DNA of 64,000 nucleotides, taken from positions 3,042,708-3,106,707 of the forward strand of contig JABTUA010000002.1 in NCBI GenBank assembly GCA_015075635.1, in the 5' to 3' direction. The DNA comes from Polyangiaceae bacterium (GTDB lineage Bacteria > Myxococcota_A > Polyangia > Polyangiales > Polyangiaceae). Position numbers and translations under genes: made by a program. This document shows, piece after piece, positions 24,618 to 32,053 of this stretch (position 1 is its first letter; the number at the start of each line of letters is the position of its first letter). Under the pieces are notes generated by a model. The model was not told the DNA's origin. It saw only the letters and a program-made list of their open reading frames with translations, and did not search any database.

Positions 24618-24660
24618 ACGGATTGCCCTTGGTGGTCATTGTCAGCGGCAGCGCCGTGGG
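24610..24660 (+). repeat. Right 51-bp inverted repeat of HNH element
   Basis: Inverted copy of 22994-23044 (47 of 51 identical, no gaps). The outer flanks of the two copies diverge straight after GTGGG, which marks the likely boundary of the element. No clear target-site duplication was found in the bases just outside. Confidence 0.8.
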
Positions 24661-24780
24661 CACGCATGCGGACGAAGGAAATGAGCTCATCTGTGCCTCG
24701 AACAGGTCGCACTCAACGCAGAGTCATCGGCATGCTCGTCAAACGCTTCGGCGACGCGCGCCTCGACGAGGTCCGCGACC

Positions 24781-25080
24781 CGCGCGAGACTTCACTACCT
24801 GTTTGCGGTCAAGAGCACCCAACCCTCCCTCCACACCGAGGCCGTGCGCTGGATGGGTGGCCTGGAGCCTGACCAGGCCGCCGCCACCAGCACGGATCTC
24901 GACCACAGTCGCTCCGTCGTGCGGCGCATCTACCTCGGTGAAGCCCTTGCCGCGCCGGAAGGTTGGGAGCATCTCAGGACCGTGCTCCGCGTCGAGGTCG
25001 AGACGCCCCGTCCCCGGGTCACCACTTCCCCGCCGGTGGTGGCGACCCAGCTCGACTCGCGGAGAACCGATCGAGACTGA
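24781..25080 (+). pseudogene. ISAs1-family transposase C-terminal remnant
   Basis: An open stretch of about 100 codons reading RLHYLFAVKSTQPSLHTEAV, then LDHSRSVVRRIYLGEAL, then GWEHLRTVLRVEVET, to a TGA. In ISAs1 (H-repeat type) DDE transposases, YLLALKGNQP.LH is followed about 40 residues later by HGR.E.R and then W.GL..VVRVE, and the spacing here is similar. The glycine of HGR has become Ser (DHSRSVVR), and the N-terminal catalytic part is absent. I read this as a decayed fragment; a GTG at 24844 could start a short open frame, but it has no support as a gene. Confidence 0.6.
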
Positions 25081-25133
25081 GCTCTGAGCCACGCAGCTTG
25101 ACCGCCCGCGCCCCCGGCGAGAAGTGGGGGGCG

Positions 25134-27680
25134 GTGCCAGTCTTCGAGCTTCGCAGCGAACGCGGCCTGTCGGAGGCCGAGGCCGCGGCGCGCCTCGCAC
25201 GCGATGGGCCGAACGAGCTGCCCTCGGACCGCGAGCAGAGCGTCATCCTGACTCTGCTCGCGGTGCTCAAGGAGCCGATGCTGCTCCTGCTGCTGGGGAG
25301 CGGTGCCCTGTACCTACTGCTCGGCGACGTGCGCGAGGCGCTCACCCTGCTCTCGTTCGTCGTGGTGATCATCGCCATCACGCTGTACCAGGAGCGCAAG
25401 ACGGAGCGGGCTCTGGCCGCTCTCCGCGACTTGTCGAGCCCACGCGCCTCGGTGATCCGCGACGGCGTGAAGAAGCGCATCGCCGGCCGCGACGTGGTGG
25501 AGGGCGACGTGATCGTGCTGGCCGAGGGGGACCGCGTGCCGGCCGACGCGCTCTTGCTCGATGCGGTCAACCTGTCGGTGGACGAGTCGCTGCTCAGCGG
25601 CGAGTCGGTGCCCGTGCGCAAGCAGGCCGCGGGCGCAGACTCGCCGACCAGCGCGCGGCCAGGCGGGGACGACCTCCCCTTCGTGTTCAGCGGCACGCTG
25701 ATCGTGCGCGGGCAGGGCGTCGCGCGGGTCAGCGCGACCGGGCGCCGCAGCGAGCTCGGCAAGATCGGCACATCCCTCTCTAGCCTGGAGGACGAGCGGA
25801 GCCCGCTCCAGCACGAGGTCGGCCGCGTCGTCACTCGGGTGGCGCTCGGCGGACTCCTGCTCTGCGTGCTCTTGCTCCTGGTCTACGGGCTCACCCGCGG
25901 CGACTGGCTGCGCGGGCTCCTGGCCGGGCTCGCGCTGGCCATGGCCGTGCTGCCTGAGGAGTTCCCAGTCGTGCTCACCGTGTTTCTGGCGCTGGGCGCC
26001 TGGCGCATCTCGAAGCGCAACGTGCTCACCCGGCGCGTGCCCGCGGTGGAGCTCTTGGGCGCGGCCACGGTGCTGTGCACCGACAAGACGGGCACGCTGA
26101 CCGAGAACCGCATGACGGTGGCCGAGCTCTGGGCACCTCGGGGCGGGCACGTGGTCGGAGGCGCCGAGCTGCCGGAGTCGGTCCACGGCGTCGTCGAGTT
26201 CGGCATCCTGGCCAGTCAGCGCGATCCCTTCGACCCGATGGAGATCGCCTTCCACGCGATCGGCCAGGGAAAGCTTCAGGGCACCGAGCACCTTCACGAC
26301 AACTGGGAGCTGGTGCGCGAGTACCCGCTCTCGCCGGAGCTCCTGAGCGTGGCGCAGGTCTGGCGCGCGCGGGAAGGTGAGCGTCACGTCATCGCCGCCA
26401 AGGGCGCACCCGAGGCCATCGTGGACCTCTGCCACCTTGCGCCGCAGGAGGCCGAGGAGGTTCAGCGTCACGTCCTCGAGCTGGCGGGGCGGGGACTGCG
26501 CGTCCTGGCGGTAGCCCGCGCCTACTTCGCCGGAGACGAGCTCCCGGCCCAGCAACACGACTACGACTTCGAGCTGTTGGGGTTGGTCGGGCTACGCGAC
26601 CCACTGCGCGAGACCGTCCCGGCCGCCGTCGACGAGTGTCGGGCAGCGGGACTCTCGGTGGTGATGATCACCGGCGACTACCCGGAGACCGCCCGCGTCA
26701 TCGCCAAGGAAGCTCACCTGCCCGAATCCGGAGAGCTCATCACCGGCAGCGAGCTGGACGAGCTGTCGGACGACGCGCTCCGAGAACGCCTCCAGCGCAC
26801 CACCGTCTTCGCGCGCGCGGTGCCGGAGCAGAAGCTCCGCCTGGTGCAAGCCCTGAAGGCGAACGGCGAAATCGTGGCCATGACCGGCGATGGCGTGAAC
26901 GACGCGCCCTCGCTCAAGGCCGCTCACATCGGCGTGGCCATGGGCGGACGCGGCACCGACGTCGCGCGCGAGGCCGCCGCGCTGGTGCTGACGGACGACG
27001 ACTTCTCGTCCATCGTGGCGGCGGTGCGCCTGGGCCGGCGCATCTTCGACAACCTGCGCAAGGCGATGGCGTACATCATCGCGATCCACGTGCCGATCGC
27101 CGGCATGTCGTTGATCCCGGTGCTGCTCGGCTGGCCGCTGGCCCTGTACCCGGTGCACATCGTGTTTCTCGAGCTCGTGATCGACCCGTCGTGCTCGGTG
27201 GCGTTCGAGGCCGAGCCCGAAGACCCGGGTGTGATGCGGCGCCCACCCCGGCGCGCTCGGGCGCGGCTGTTCCAGGGCCGCCTGGTCGGGGTGGCCGCGC
27301 TCCAAGGAGCGAGCCTGCTCGTCGCGGCCCTGCTCGTCTTCGGCCTCGCGCTCGGCAGGGGGGCGCCCGAGGCCGAGGCCCGTGCCCTCACCTTCACCAC
27401 GCTGCTCGGCGGCAACCTCGCGCTGATCGCCACCAATCGCTCTTGGACGCGCTCGCTCTGGGGAGCGCTCGGAGCTCGAAACTGGCCGGCTCGGCTCATC
27501 ATCGCCGGGGCGCTCGTCGTGCTCGCGGTCGCGCTCTACGCGCCGCCGGCTCGGGACCTGTTCCACTTCGTCACCCCGCGCTTGCCCGACGTCCTCTTGG
27601 CGCTGGGTGCCGGCGCCGTGTGCTTGCTCTGGTTCGAGCTGATCAAGGTCGTGTCTCCACGCTGGCTGTCGGAGCGCTGA
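25134..27680 (+). CDS. Cation-transporting P-type ATPase
   Basis: An 848-residue P2-like ATPase. Order of motifs: N-terminal GLSEAEAAARLARDGPNELP, actuator motif SLLSGESVPV, membrane motif VLPEEFPVVLTVFLALG (PEEFP in helix 4), phosphorylation site CTDKTGTLTENRM, nucleotide-domain KGAPEAI, and hinge MTGDGVNDAPSLKAAHIGVAMG. About ten transmembrane helices are expected, four of them after the hinge. The ion is not obvious; the PEEFP motif is seen in calcium-type and uncharacterised P2 pumps. GTG 25134, preceded by GGGGGG, was chosen; a TTG at 25098 would add 12 residues. The frame is also open through the ISAs1 remnant, but that part is unrelated. Confidence 0.88.
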   Translation: MPVFELRSERGLSEAEAAARLARDGPNELPSDREQSVILTLLAVLKEPMLLLLLGSGALYLLLGDVREALTLLSFVVVIIAITLYQERKTERALAALRDLSSPRASVIRDGVKKRIAGRDVVEGDVIVLAEGDRVPADALLLDAVNLSVDESLLSGESVPVRKQAAGADSPTSARPGGDDLPFVFSGTLIVRGQGVARVSATGRRSELGKIGTSLSSLEDERSPLQHEVGRVVTRVALGGLLLCVLLLLVYGLTRGDWLRGLLAGLALAMAVLPEEFPVVLTVFLALGAWRISKRNVLTRRVPAVELLGAATVLCTDKTGTLTENRMTVAELWAPRGGHVVGGAELPESVHGVVEFGILASQRDPFDPMEIAFHAIGQGKLQGTEHLHDNWELVREYPLSPELLSVAQVWRAREGERHVIAAKGAPEAIVDLCHLAPQEAEEVQRHVLELAGRGLRVLAVARAYFAGDELPAQQHDYDFELLGLVGLRDPLRETVPAAVDECRAAGLSVVMITGDYPETARVIAKEAHLPESGELITGSELDELSDDALRERLQRTTVFARAVPEQKLRLVQALKANGEIVAMTGDGVNDAPSLKAAHIGVAMGGRGTDVAREAAALVLTDDDFSSIVAAVRLGRRIFDNLRKAMAYIIAIHVPIAGMSLIPVLLGWPLALYPVHIVFLELVIDPSCSVAFEAEPEDPGVMRRPPRRARARLFQGRLVGVAALQGASLLVAALLVFGLALGRGAPEAEARALTFTTLLGGNLALIATNRSWTRSLWGALGARNWPARLIIAGALVVLAVALYAPPARDLFHFVTPRLPDVLLALGAGAVCLLWFELIKVVSPRWLSER

Positions 27681-27706
27681 GGCCCCATAATTCGGCGCGG
27701 GACCCA

Positions 27707-28405
27707 ATGCTGAAACTCCGACCTGGCTCCGAGCGCGGGCACGCCGATCACGGCTGGCTCGACTCCCGCCACACCTTCTCGTTCGCCGACTACTACGCCC
27801 CGGCCCACATGGGCTTCCGGCAGCTGCGCGTGATCAACGAGGACCGCGTCCAGCCCGGTCGCGGCTTCGGCACTCACCCGCACCGCGACATGGAGATCAT
27901 CTCCTACGTGCTCGCCGGCGCTCTCGAGCACAAGGACTCGATGGGCAACGGCTCGGTGATCCGCCCGGGAGAGGTCCAGCGCATGAGCGCCGGCACCGGC
28001 GTGACCCACAGCGAATACAACCACTCGAAGACGGAGCTGGTTCACTTCCTCCAAATCTGGCTCCTGCCGGCGCGGAGCGGGCTCACGCCTGGCTACGAGC
28101 AGAAGGCCTTCCCGGAGGGCGAGCGGGCGGGGCGGCTCTGCTTGATCGCCTCCCCGGACGGGCGCGATGGCAGTGTCACCATCCACACCGACGCACTCGT
28201 CCACTCCGGGTCCTTCGACAAGGGTCAGTCCGCGGAGCTGTCGCTCGCTGCCGGCCGTCACGCCTGGGTCCACGTCGCGCGCGGCGCGGTCTCGGTGAAC
28301 GGGCACGCGCTCTCGGCGGGGGACGGCGCCGCGCTCTCCGATGAGCCGAGCGTGCGCCTCGAAGGACTGGATGCCGGCGAAGTCCTGGTGTTCGACCTGA
28401 GCTGA
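27707..28405 (+). CDS. Pirin-family protein (YhaK-like)
   Basis: A 232-residue bicupin. The N-terminal cupin has the pirin signature ERGHADHGWLDSRHTFSFADYY, then RVINEDRVQPGRGFGTHPHRDMEIISYVL, with the metal ligands His-x-His and, later, the SAGTGVTHSEYN strand with His. The C-terminal half is the second, metal-free cupin. Pirins of this length include the E. coli quercetinase YhaK; physiological substrates are generally not known. ATG 27707 lies 26 bases after the ATPase stop, so the two may be cotranscribed, although the products have no obvious link. Confidence 0.92.
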   Translation: MLKLRPGSERGHADHGWLDSRHTFSFADYYAPAHMGFRQLRVINEDRVQPGRGFGTHPHRDMEIISYVLAGALEHKDSMGNGSVIRPGEVQRMSAGTGVTHSEYNHSKTELVHFLQIWLLPARSGLTPGYEQKAFPEGERAGRLCLIASPDGRDGSVTIHTDALVHSGSFDKGQSAELSLAAGRHAWVHVARGAVSVNGHALSAGDGAALSDEPSVRLEGLDAGEVLVFDLS

Positions 28406-28425
28406 CTCGGCTCTCACGACCCGCC

Positions 28426-29067
28426 ATGCGCATGCGCGACTCCTGGAACCGCGTCGTCTACCGGCTCTGGTCGCCGATCTACGATCCGCTGCTCACGCGG
28501 CTGTTCCAGCGCGGGCGCACGCGCGCGCTCCAGCTACTCGACCTCGAGGCGGGCGAGCGCGTGCTGCTGGTGGGTGTCGGCACGGGCGCGGATCTCCCGC
28601 TCTTGCCCGAGGGCGTGTCCGCGCTGGGCGTCGATCTCAGCGGCCCCATGCTCGCCCGAGCACGCGCCAAGCTGCCGCTTCCGGGGCGGGAGATCACGCT
28701 CGAAGAAGGCGACGCCCAGCGGCTCTGGGTCGAACCCGAGTCGTTCGACGCCGCGGTCTTGAACCTGATCCTCAGTGTCGTGCCCGATCCCGTGTCCTGT
28801 CTGCACGAAGCGTTGCGCGCGCTGCGCCCCGGAGGCCGCGCCGTCGTGTTCGACAAGTTCTTGCCCGACGGCCGGAGGGGGACGCTGGGCCGGCGCCTCG
28901 CCAACCAATTCTCGACGCTGTTCGGCACCGACATCACGCGGCACTTCGGCGAGATCGTCGCCGGCGCACCCTGTGAAGTCCTGCTCGACGAGCCTAGCAT
29001 CGCGCGCGGCGCCTATCGGGTGATCCTGCTCAGGAAGACGGAAGCGGCGCGCGCGCGCGGCGCCTGA
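28426..29067 (+). CDS. Class I SAM methyltransferase (PmtA-like)
   Basis: A 213-residue methyltransferase. It opens with SWNRVVYRLWSPIYDPLLTRL, an N-terminus shared with phosphatidylethanolamine N-methyltransferases of the Rhodobacter PmtA/UbiE-like group. Motif I is VLLVGVGTGADLPLLP (about 46-61), then GVDLSGPMLARARAK, LEEGDAQRL, and LNLILSVVPDP with EALRALRPGGRAVVFDKFLP. A lipid or quinone substrate is suggested by the N-terminus but not proven. The gene begins 20 bases after the pirin stop. After its stop, about 250 bases without a recognisable gene precede the kinase at 29318. Confidence 0.85.
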   Translation: MRMRDSWNRVVYRLWSPIYDPLLTRLFQRGRTRALQLLDLEAGERVLLVGVGTGADLPLLPEGVSALGVDLSGPMLARARAKLPLPGREITLEEGDAQRLWVEPESFDAAVLNLILSVVPDPVSCLHEALRALRPGGRAVVFDKFLPDGRRGTLGRRLANQFSTLFGTDITRHFGEIVAGAPCEVLLDEPSIARGAYRVILLRKTEAARARGA

Positions 29068-29317
29068 CGCGCGTTCGGCCCGGACGTCACGGCGACGGCC
29101 AGCTCTTCTGGCACCGCCGGCGCCTTCGCCGCTTCGGCGGGCTCGGAGGGCTCTGCCTGCCGAGCCCGCGGAGGCGAAGCGACCGGCGGACCCCTCTGCC
29201 TTGCGGCGCCAGCCAATGCGGCTCTCCCCAGCCTCCTCGCAACTGTCGGAGGCTCTACGGATTCGGCCACAAACGCCAGTCGCCGATCTCGCCCAGTTGT
29301 CACTATGATGCCGCACG

Positions 29318-32053
29318 GTGGCAGCCGAGTCCGGTCAAGACGACGTCAGCCTCGCCAAGCGGCGCATCGGCACGACGCTGGCCGGTCGCTGGCCGCTCGA
29401 AAAGCTGATCGGGTTCGGCGGCATGGCTGCGGTCTATGCCAGCCAGGACGAAGCCGGCACGCCGGTCGCCATCAAGGTCCTGCACAGCGCCTTTGCGACC
29501 AACGAGGGCGTGCGCCAGCGCTTCATCCGCGAGGCGCACCTGACCCAAGCCGTCGATCATCAGGGCCGGGTCGAGATCTACGAGGAAGGAGTCAGCGAAG
29601 ACGGCGACCCCTACTTCGTGATGGAGCTCCTGGTCGGCTCGACGCTGGAGAGGCTCTGGAAGCAACACGAGCGCATCTTGCCGGTGGAATACGCGCTGGA
29701 GGTCGCCGACTGCGTGCTCGACTTCCTGGCGGTGTGTCACGAGCAGGGCATCGTTCACCGCGACCTCAAGCCGGCCAACATCTTCGTCACGGAGTCCGGT
29801 GCGGTGAAGGTGCTCGACTTCGGCGTGGCCCGAAAGCGAGAGGCCGGAGTCGATCCCACCCTGGCCGGGACCGCGCTCGGCACTCCGGCCTACATGGCGC
29901 CAGAACAGGCCCTGGGCTCCACCGACCGCATCGATGGTCGCACCGACCTGTTCGCGGTCGGGGCGATGCTGCACGCGACGATCTCCGGAAAGCGCCTCCA
30001 GGAAGGGCGCTCGCATCAAGAGGCGTTCGTGCTCGCCGCGACCCGCCCCGCGCCGTCCATCGCGACCGTGGCGCCGAACCTGCACTCCGAGGTCGTGGCG
30101 CTGATCGATCGCGCGTTGCAGTGGGATCCCCGCAACCGTTTCCAGACCGCGGTGGAGATGCGCGAGGCCATCGCCGCCGTGCTCGCCCGCTTGCAGGGCG
30201 CGCCCGAGGCCGCGCCCGAGCCGCAGAAACCCCGCGGCCGGGCCCAGCTCTTGTCTGCGCTGGCCGAGACTGCGGAGAGCCCGGAAGCGGCTCAGGAGCT
30301 GTCGCCGGCCGAGCAAGCGCTGGCCAAGGAGCTCCAGGAGATCTTCACGCGCATCGAACGCGGCTTGAACGCCGTGCGCCAGTACGGCTCCGATCACAAG
30401 GTGACCCACGGCCACATCCAGACCATCCACGAGCTCGCCAGCGCCTTCTTGGCCCGCGAGCCCGAGGGCCTGCGCTGGGACGTGAAGCCCCACTCGTTCA
30501 CGCTGAAGAGCGCGGTGCTCTGGGAGCCGCTCCACCCCTTCGACGAGATCCCGTACAACCTGTTCGCCAGCGGCTTCCGCAACTTCAGCGTCACCCCCGG
30601 CGTGACGCTCGACGAGATGGCGACGTTGCTCGACCTCTTGCGACGCGACCCGATGCGCGACTTCTCGCCGGAAGACGACCTGGCCACGGCCTTCTGGGAG
30701 AAGCAGCTCGAGCACGTCCACTATCAGGTCGTCAGCTCGTTCTTGACCGTTGGTGCGTCCGACGAGATGGACCAGGAGTACGACGAGCTGCTCGAGACCA
30801 GCAGAGACGTGCTCGAGGGCCCGGCGCGGGCGGCGCTCGGCAAGGCGGACCTGGACACCGAGCCGCTCTCGCTGGAAGAGCGCGCGGCGATGCTCGCCGT
30901 CCGGCAGATGGCGCTGCGCGCCGTGCGTTCCGCGGGCGTCGCAGCGCTGGACGAGCGCTCCAAGGGCATGATCGCCGCCGCGCTGGACATGCCCGAGGCG
31001 GAGTGGGAGGCGCGCTACGTGCGGGTCCTCGCCCAGGCCGCCAACGACGCCATGACCTACGGGAACCTCGAGCTGGTCTCCACCCCGATGCGCATCGCGC
31101 TGCACGAAGCGGCGGGGAATCAGGCGCTGGAGCAGGCGCTCGGGCGCACCGTAGCGGTGCTCGCGGCGCTCCTCGCCCAAGCCGGGCCGGCGGCTCGGGC
31201 GGAGCTCGCGCGCGAGGTCCTCGACGGCGACACCGTGGGAGTCGTGCTCAAGGAGCTGGCGCGCGCCGTCCCAGAGCGCGAGCGTGAGCAGGTGACGCGG
31301 ACCGCACCGCTCCTCGCGGCGCTGCTCTCGAACGCCGGACCCGAGCACTTCGACGCGGTTCTCGCGGCGTTCGCCCGCGCGGACGTGGACCCGATCCGCG
31401 ACGCGCTGCTCCACTATCTCGAGCCCTACGCCCGAGACCGCGAAGAGCAAATCGGTGCGCTGCTCCGCGACGCGGACCTGACCAAGGGCAAGGCCATCCT
31501 CGGGCTGCTCGGCAAGCTCGGAACGGAAGCCGCGGCGCGCGCGCTCCGGGCCGCGGAGTCGAACGCCTTCCCGGAGCTCAGAGTGGAGGCCGTCGCGCTG
31601 CGAGCGCAGGCGTCCAGCGAAGGTCTGCGCGACGAGCTCTCACGCCTGCTGTCGGATCCCGATCAGGCGGTGCGTCTGGCGGTGCTCCGGACCATGGCCC
31701 GCTACAAGGTCAAGGAAGCCGGTCCGACGCTCGTTCAACTGATCGGCGACGGCGCGTTCCACAAGCTGGCCCACGACGAGCGCCTGCTCGCGTTGGAGAC
31801 CTTGTGGGAGCTCTCGCCGGTCCGCGCCGAGAGCCTAGCCAAGGACCTGGCGGTGAAATCCGGGATGATCACCCGCGACACGGTGGACGACACGCGCATC
31901 ATGGCGATCCATCTTCTGGAACGGCTGAGCACGAGTCGAGAGGTGATCTCCGAGCTGGAGAAGGCCGCCGGCAAGTGGACGAACTCCCAAATCGTGCGTG
32001 ACACGGCGGCGCAGGCGGCAGCGGCGATGAAGCGCCGCCTGGGGGCCCGATGA
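29318..32053 (+). CDS. Ser/Thr protein kinase with extended HEAT-like C-terminus
   Basis: A 911-residue protein. The kinase domain spans about 25-290: glycine loop GFGGMAAVYA, VAIKVL (catalytic Lys), IVHRDLKPANIF, LDFGVARK, GTPAYMAPEQ and R in DPRNRFQTA. There is no obvious transmembrane helix. A second domain (about 325-475: LNAVRQYGSDHKVTHGHIQTI...NLFASGFRNFSVTPGVTLDEMATLL) has the same layout as the N-terminus of the next protein. The rest is helical, with HEAT-like pairs near the end (LRVEAVALRAQAS, VRLAVLRTMARYKVKEAG). Start is GTG 29318. The stop overlaps the next start (ATGA), so the two are translationally coupled. All catalytic residues are kept. Confidence 0.88.
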   Translation: MAAESGQDDVSLAKRRIGTTLAGRWPLEKLIGFGGMAAVYASQDEAGTPVAIKVLHSAFATNEGVRQRFIREAHLTQAVDHQGRVEIYEEGVSEDGDPYFVMELLVGSTLERLWKQHERILPVEYALEVADCVLDFLAVCHEQGIVHRDLKPANIFVTESGAVKVLDFGVARKREAGVDPTLAGTALGTPAYMAPEQALGSTDRIDGRTDLFAVGAMLHATISGKRLQEGRSHQEAFVLAATRPAPSIATVAPNLHSEVVALIDRALQWDPRNRFQTAVEMREAIAAVLARLQGAPEAAPEPQKPRGRAQLLSALAETAESPEAAQELSPAEQALAKELQEIFTRIERGLNAVRQYGSDHKVTHGHIQTIHELASAFLAREPEGLRWDVKPHSFTLKSAVLWEPLHPFDEIPYNLFASGFRNFSVTPGVTLDEMATLLDLLRRDPMRDFSPEDDLATAFWEKQLEHVHYQVVSSFLTVGASDEMDQEYDELLETSRDVLEGPARAALGKADLDTEPLSLEERAAMLAVRQMALRAVRSAGVAALDERSKGMIAAALDMPEAEWEARYVRVLAQAANDAMTYGNLELVSTPMRIALHEAAGNQALEQALGRTVAVLAALLAQAGPAARAELAREVLDGDTVGVVLKELARAVPEREREQVTRTAPLLAALLSNAGPEHFDAVLAAFARADVDPIRDALLHYLEPYARDREEQIGALLRDADLTKGKAILGLLGKLGTEAAARALRAAESNAFPELRVEAVALRAQASSEGLRDELSRLLSDPDQAVRLAVLRTMARYKVKEAGPTLVQLIGDGAFHKLAHDERLLALETLWELSPVRAESLAKDLAVKSGMITRDTVDDTRIMAIHLLERLSTSREVISELEKAAGKWTNSQIVRDTAAQAAAAMKRRLGAR

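Noticed and set aside
22994..24660. HEARO/IsrB-type or group I intron element for the HNH locus
   Set aside because: The protein lacks a RuvC domain and the IsrB layout; only short hairpins, not an extended structured RNA, are visible.
24612..24872. Short plus-strand frame reading out of the right inverted repeat
   Set aside because: It runs from the repeat into the ISAs1 remnant in a different frame and has no recognisable protein sequence; the matching minus-strand frame on the left diverges after the repeat.
29013..29303. Minus-strand open frame between the methyltransferase and kinase genes
   Set aside because: Ala/Pro/Arg-rich, partly antisense to the methyltransferase gene, no start signal and no family.
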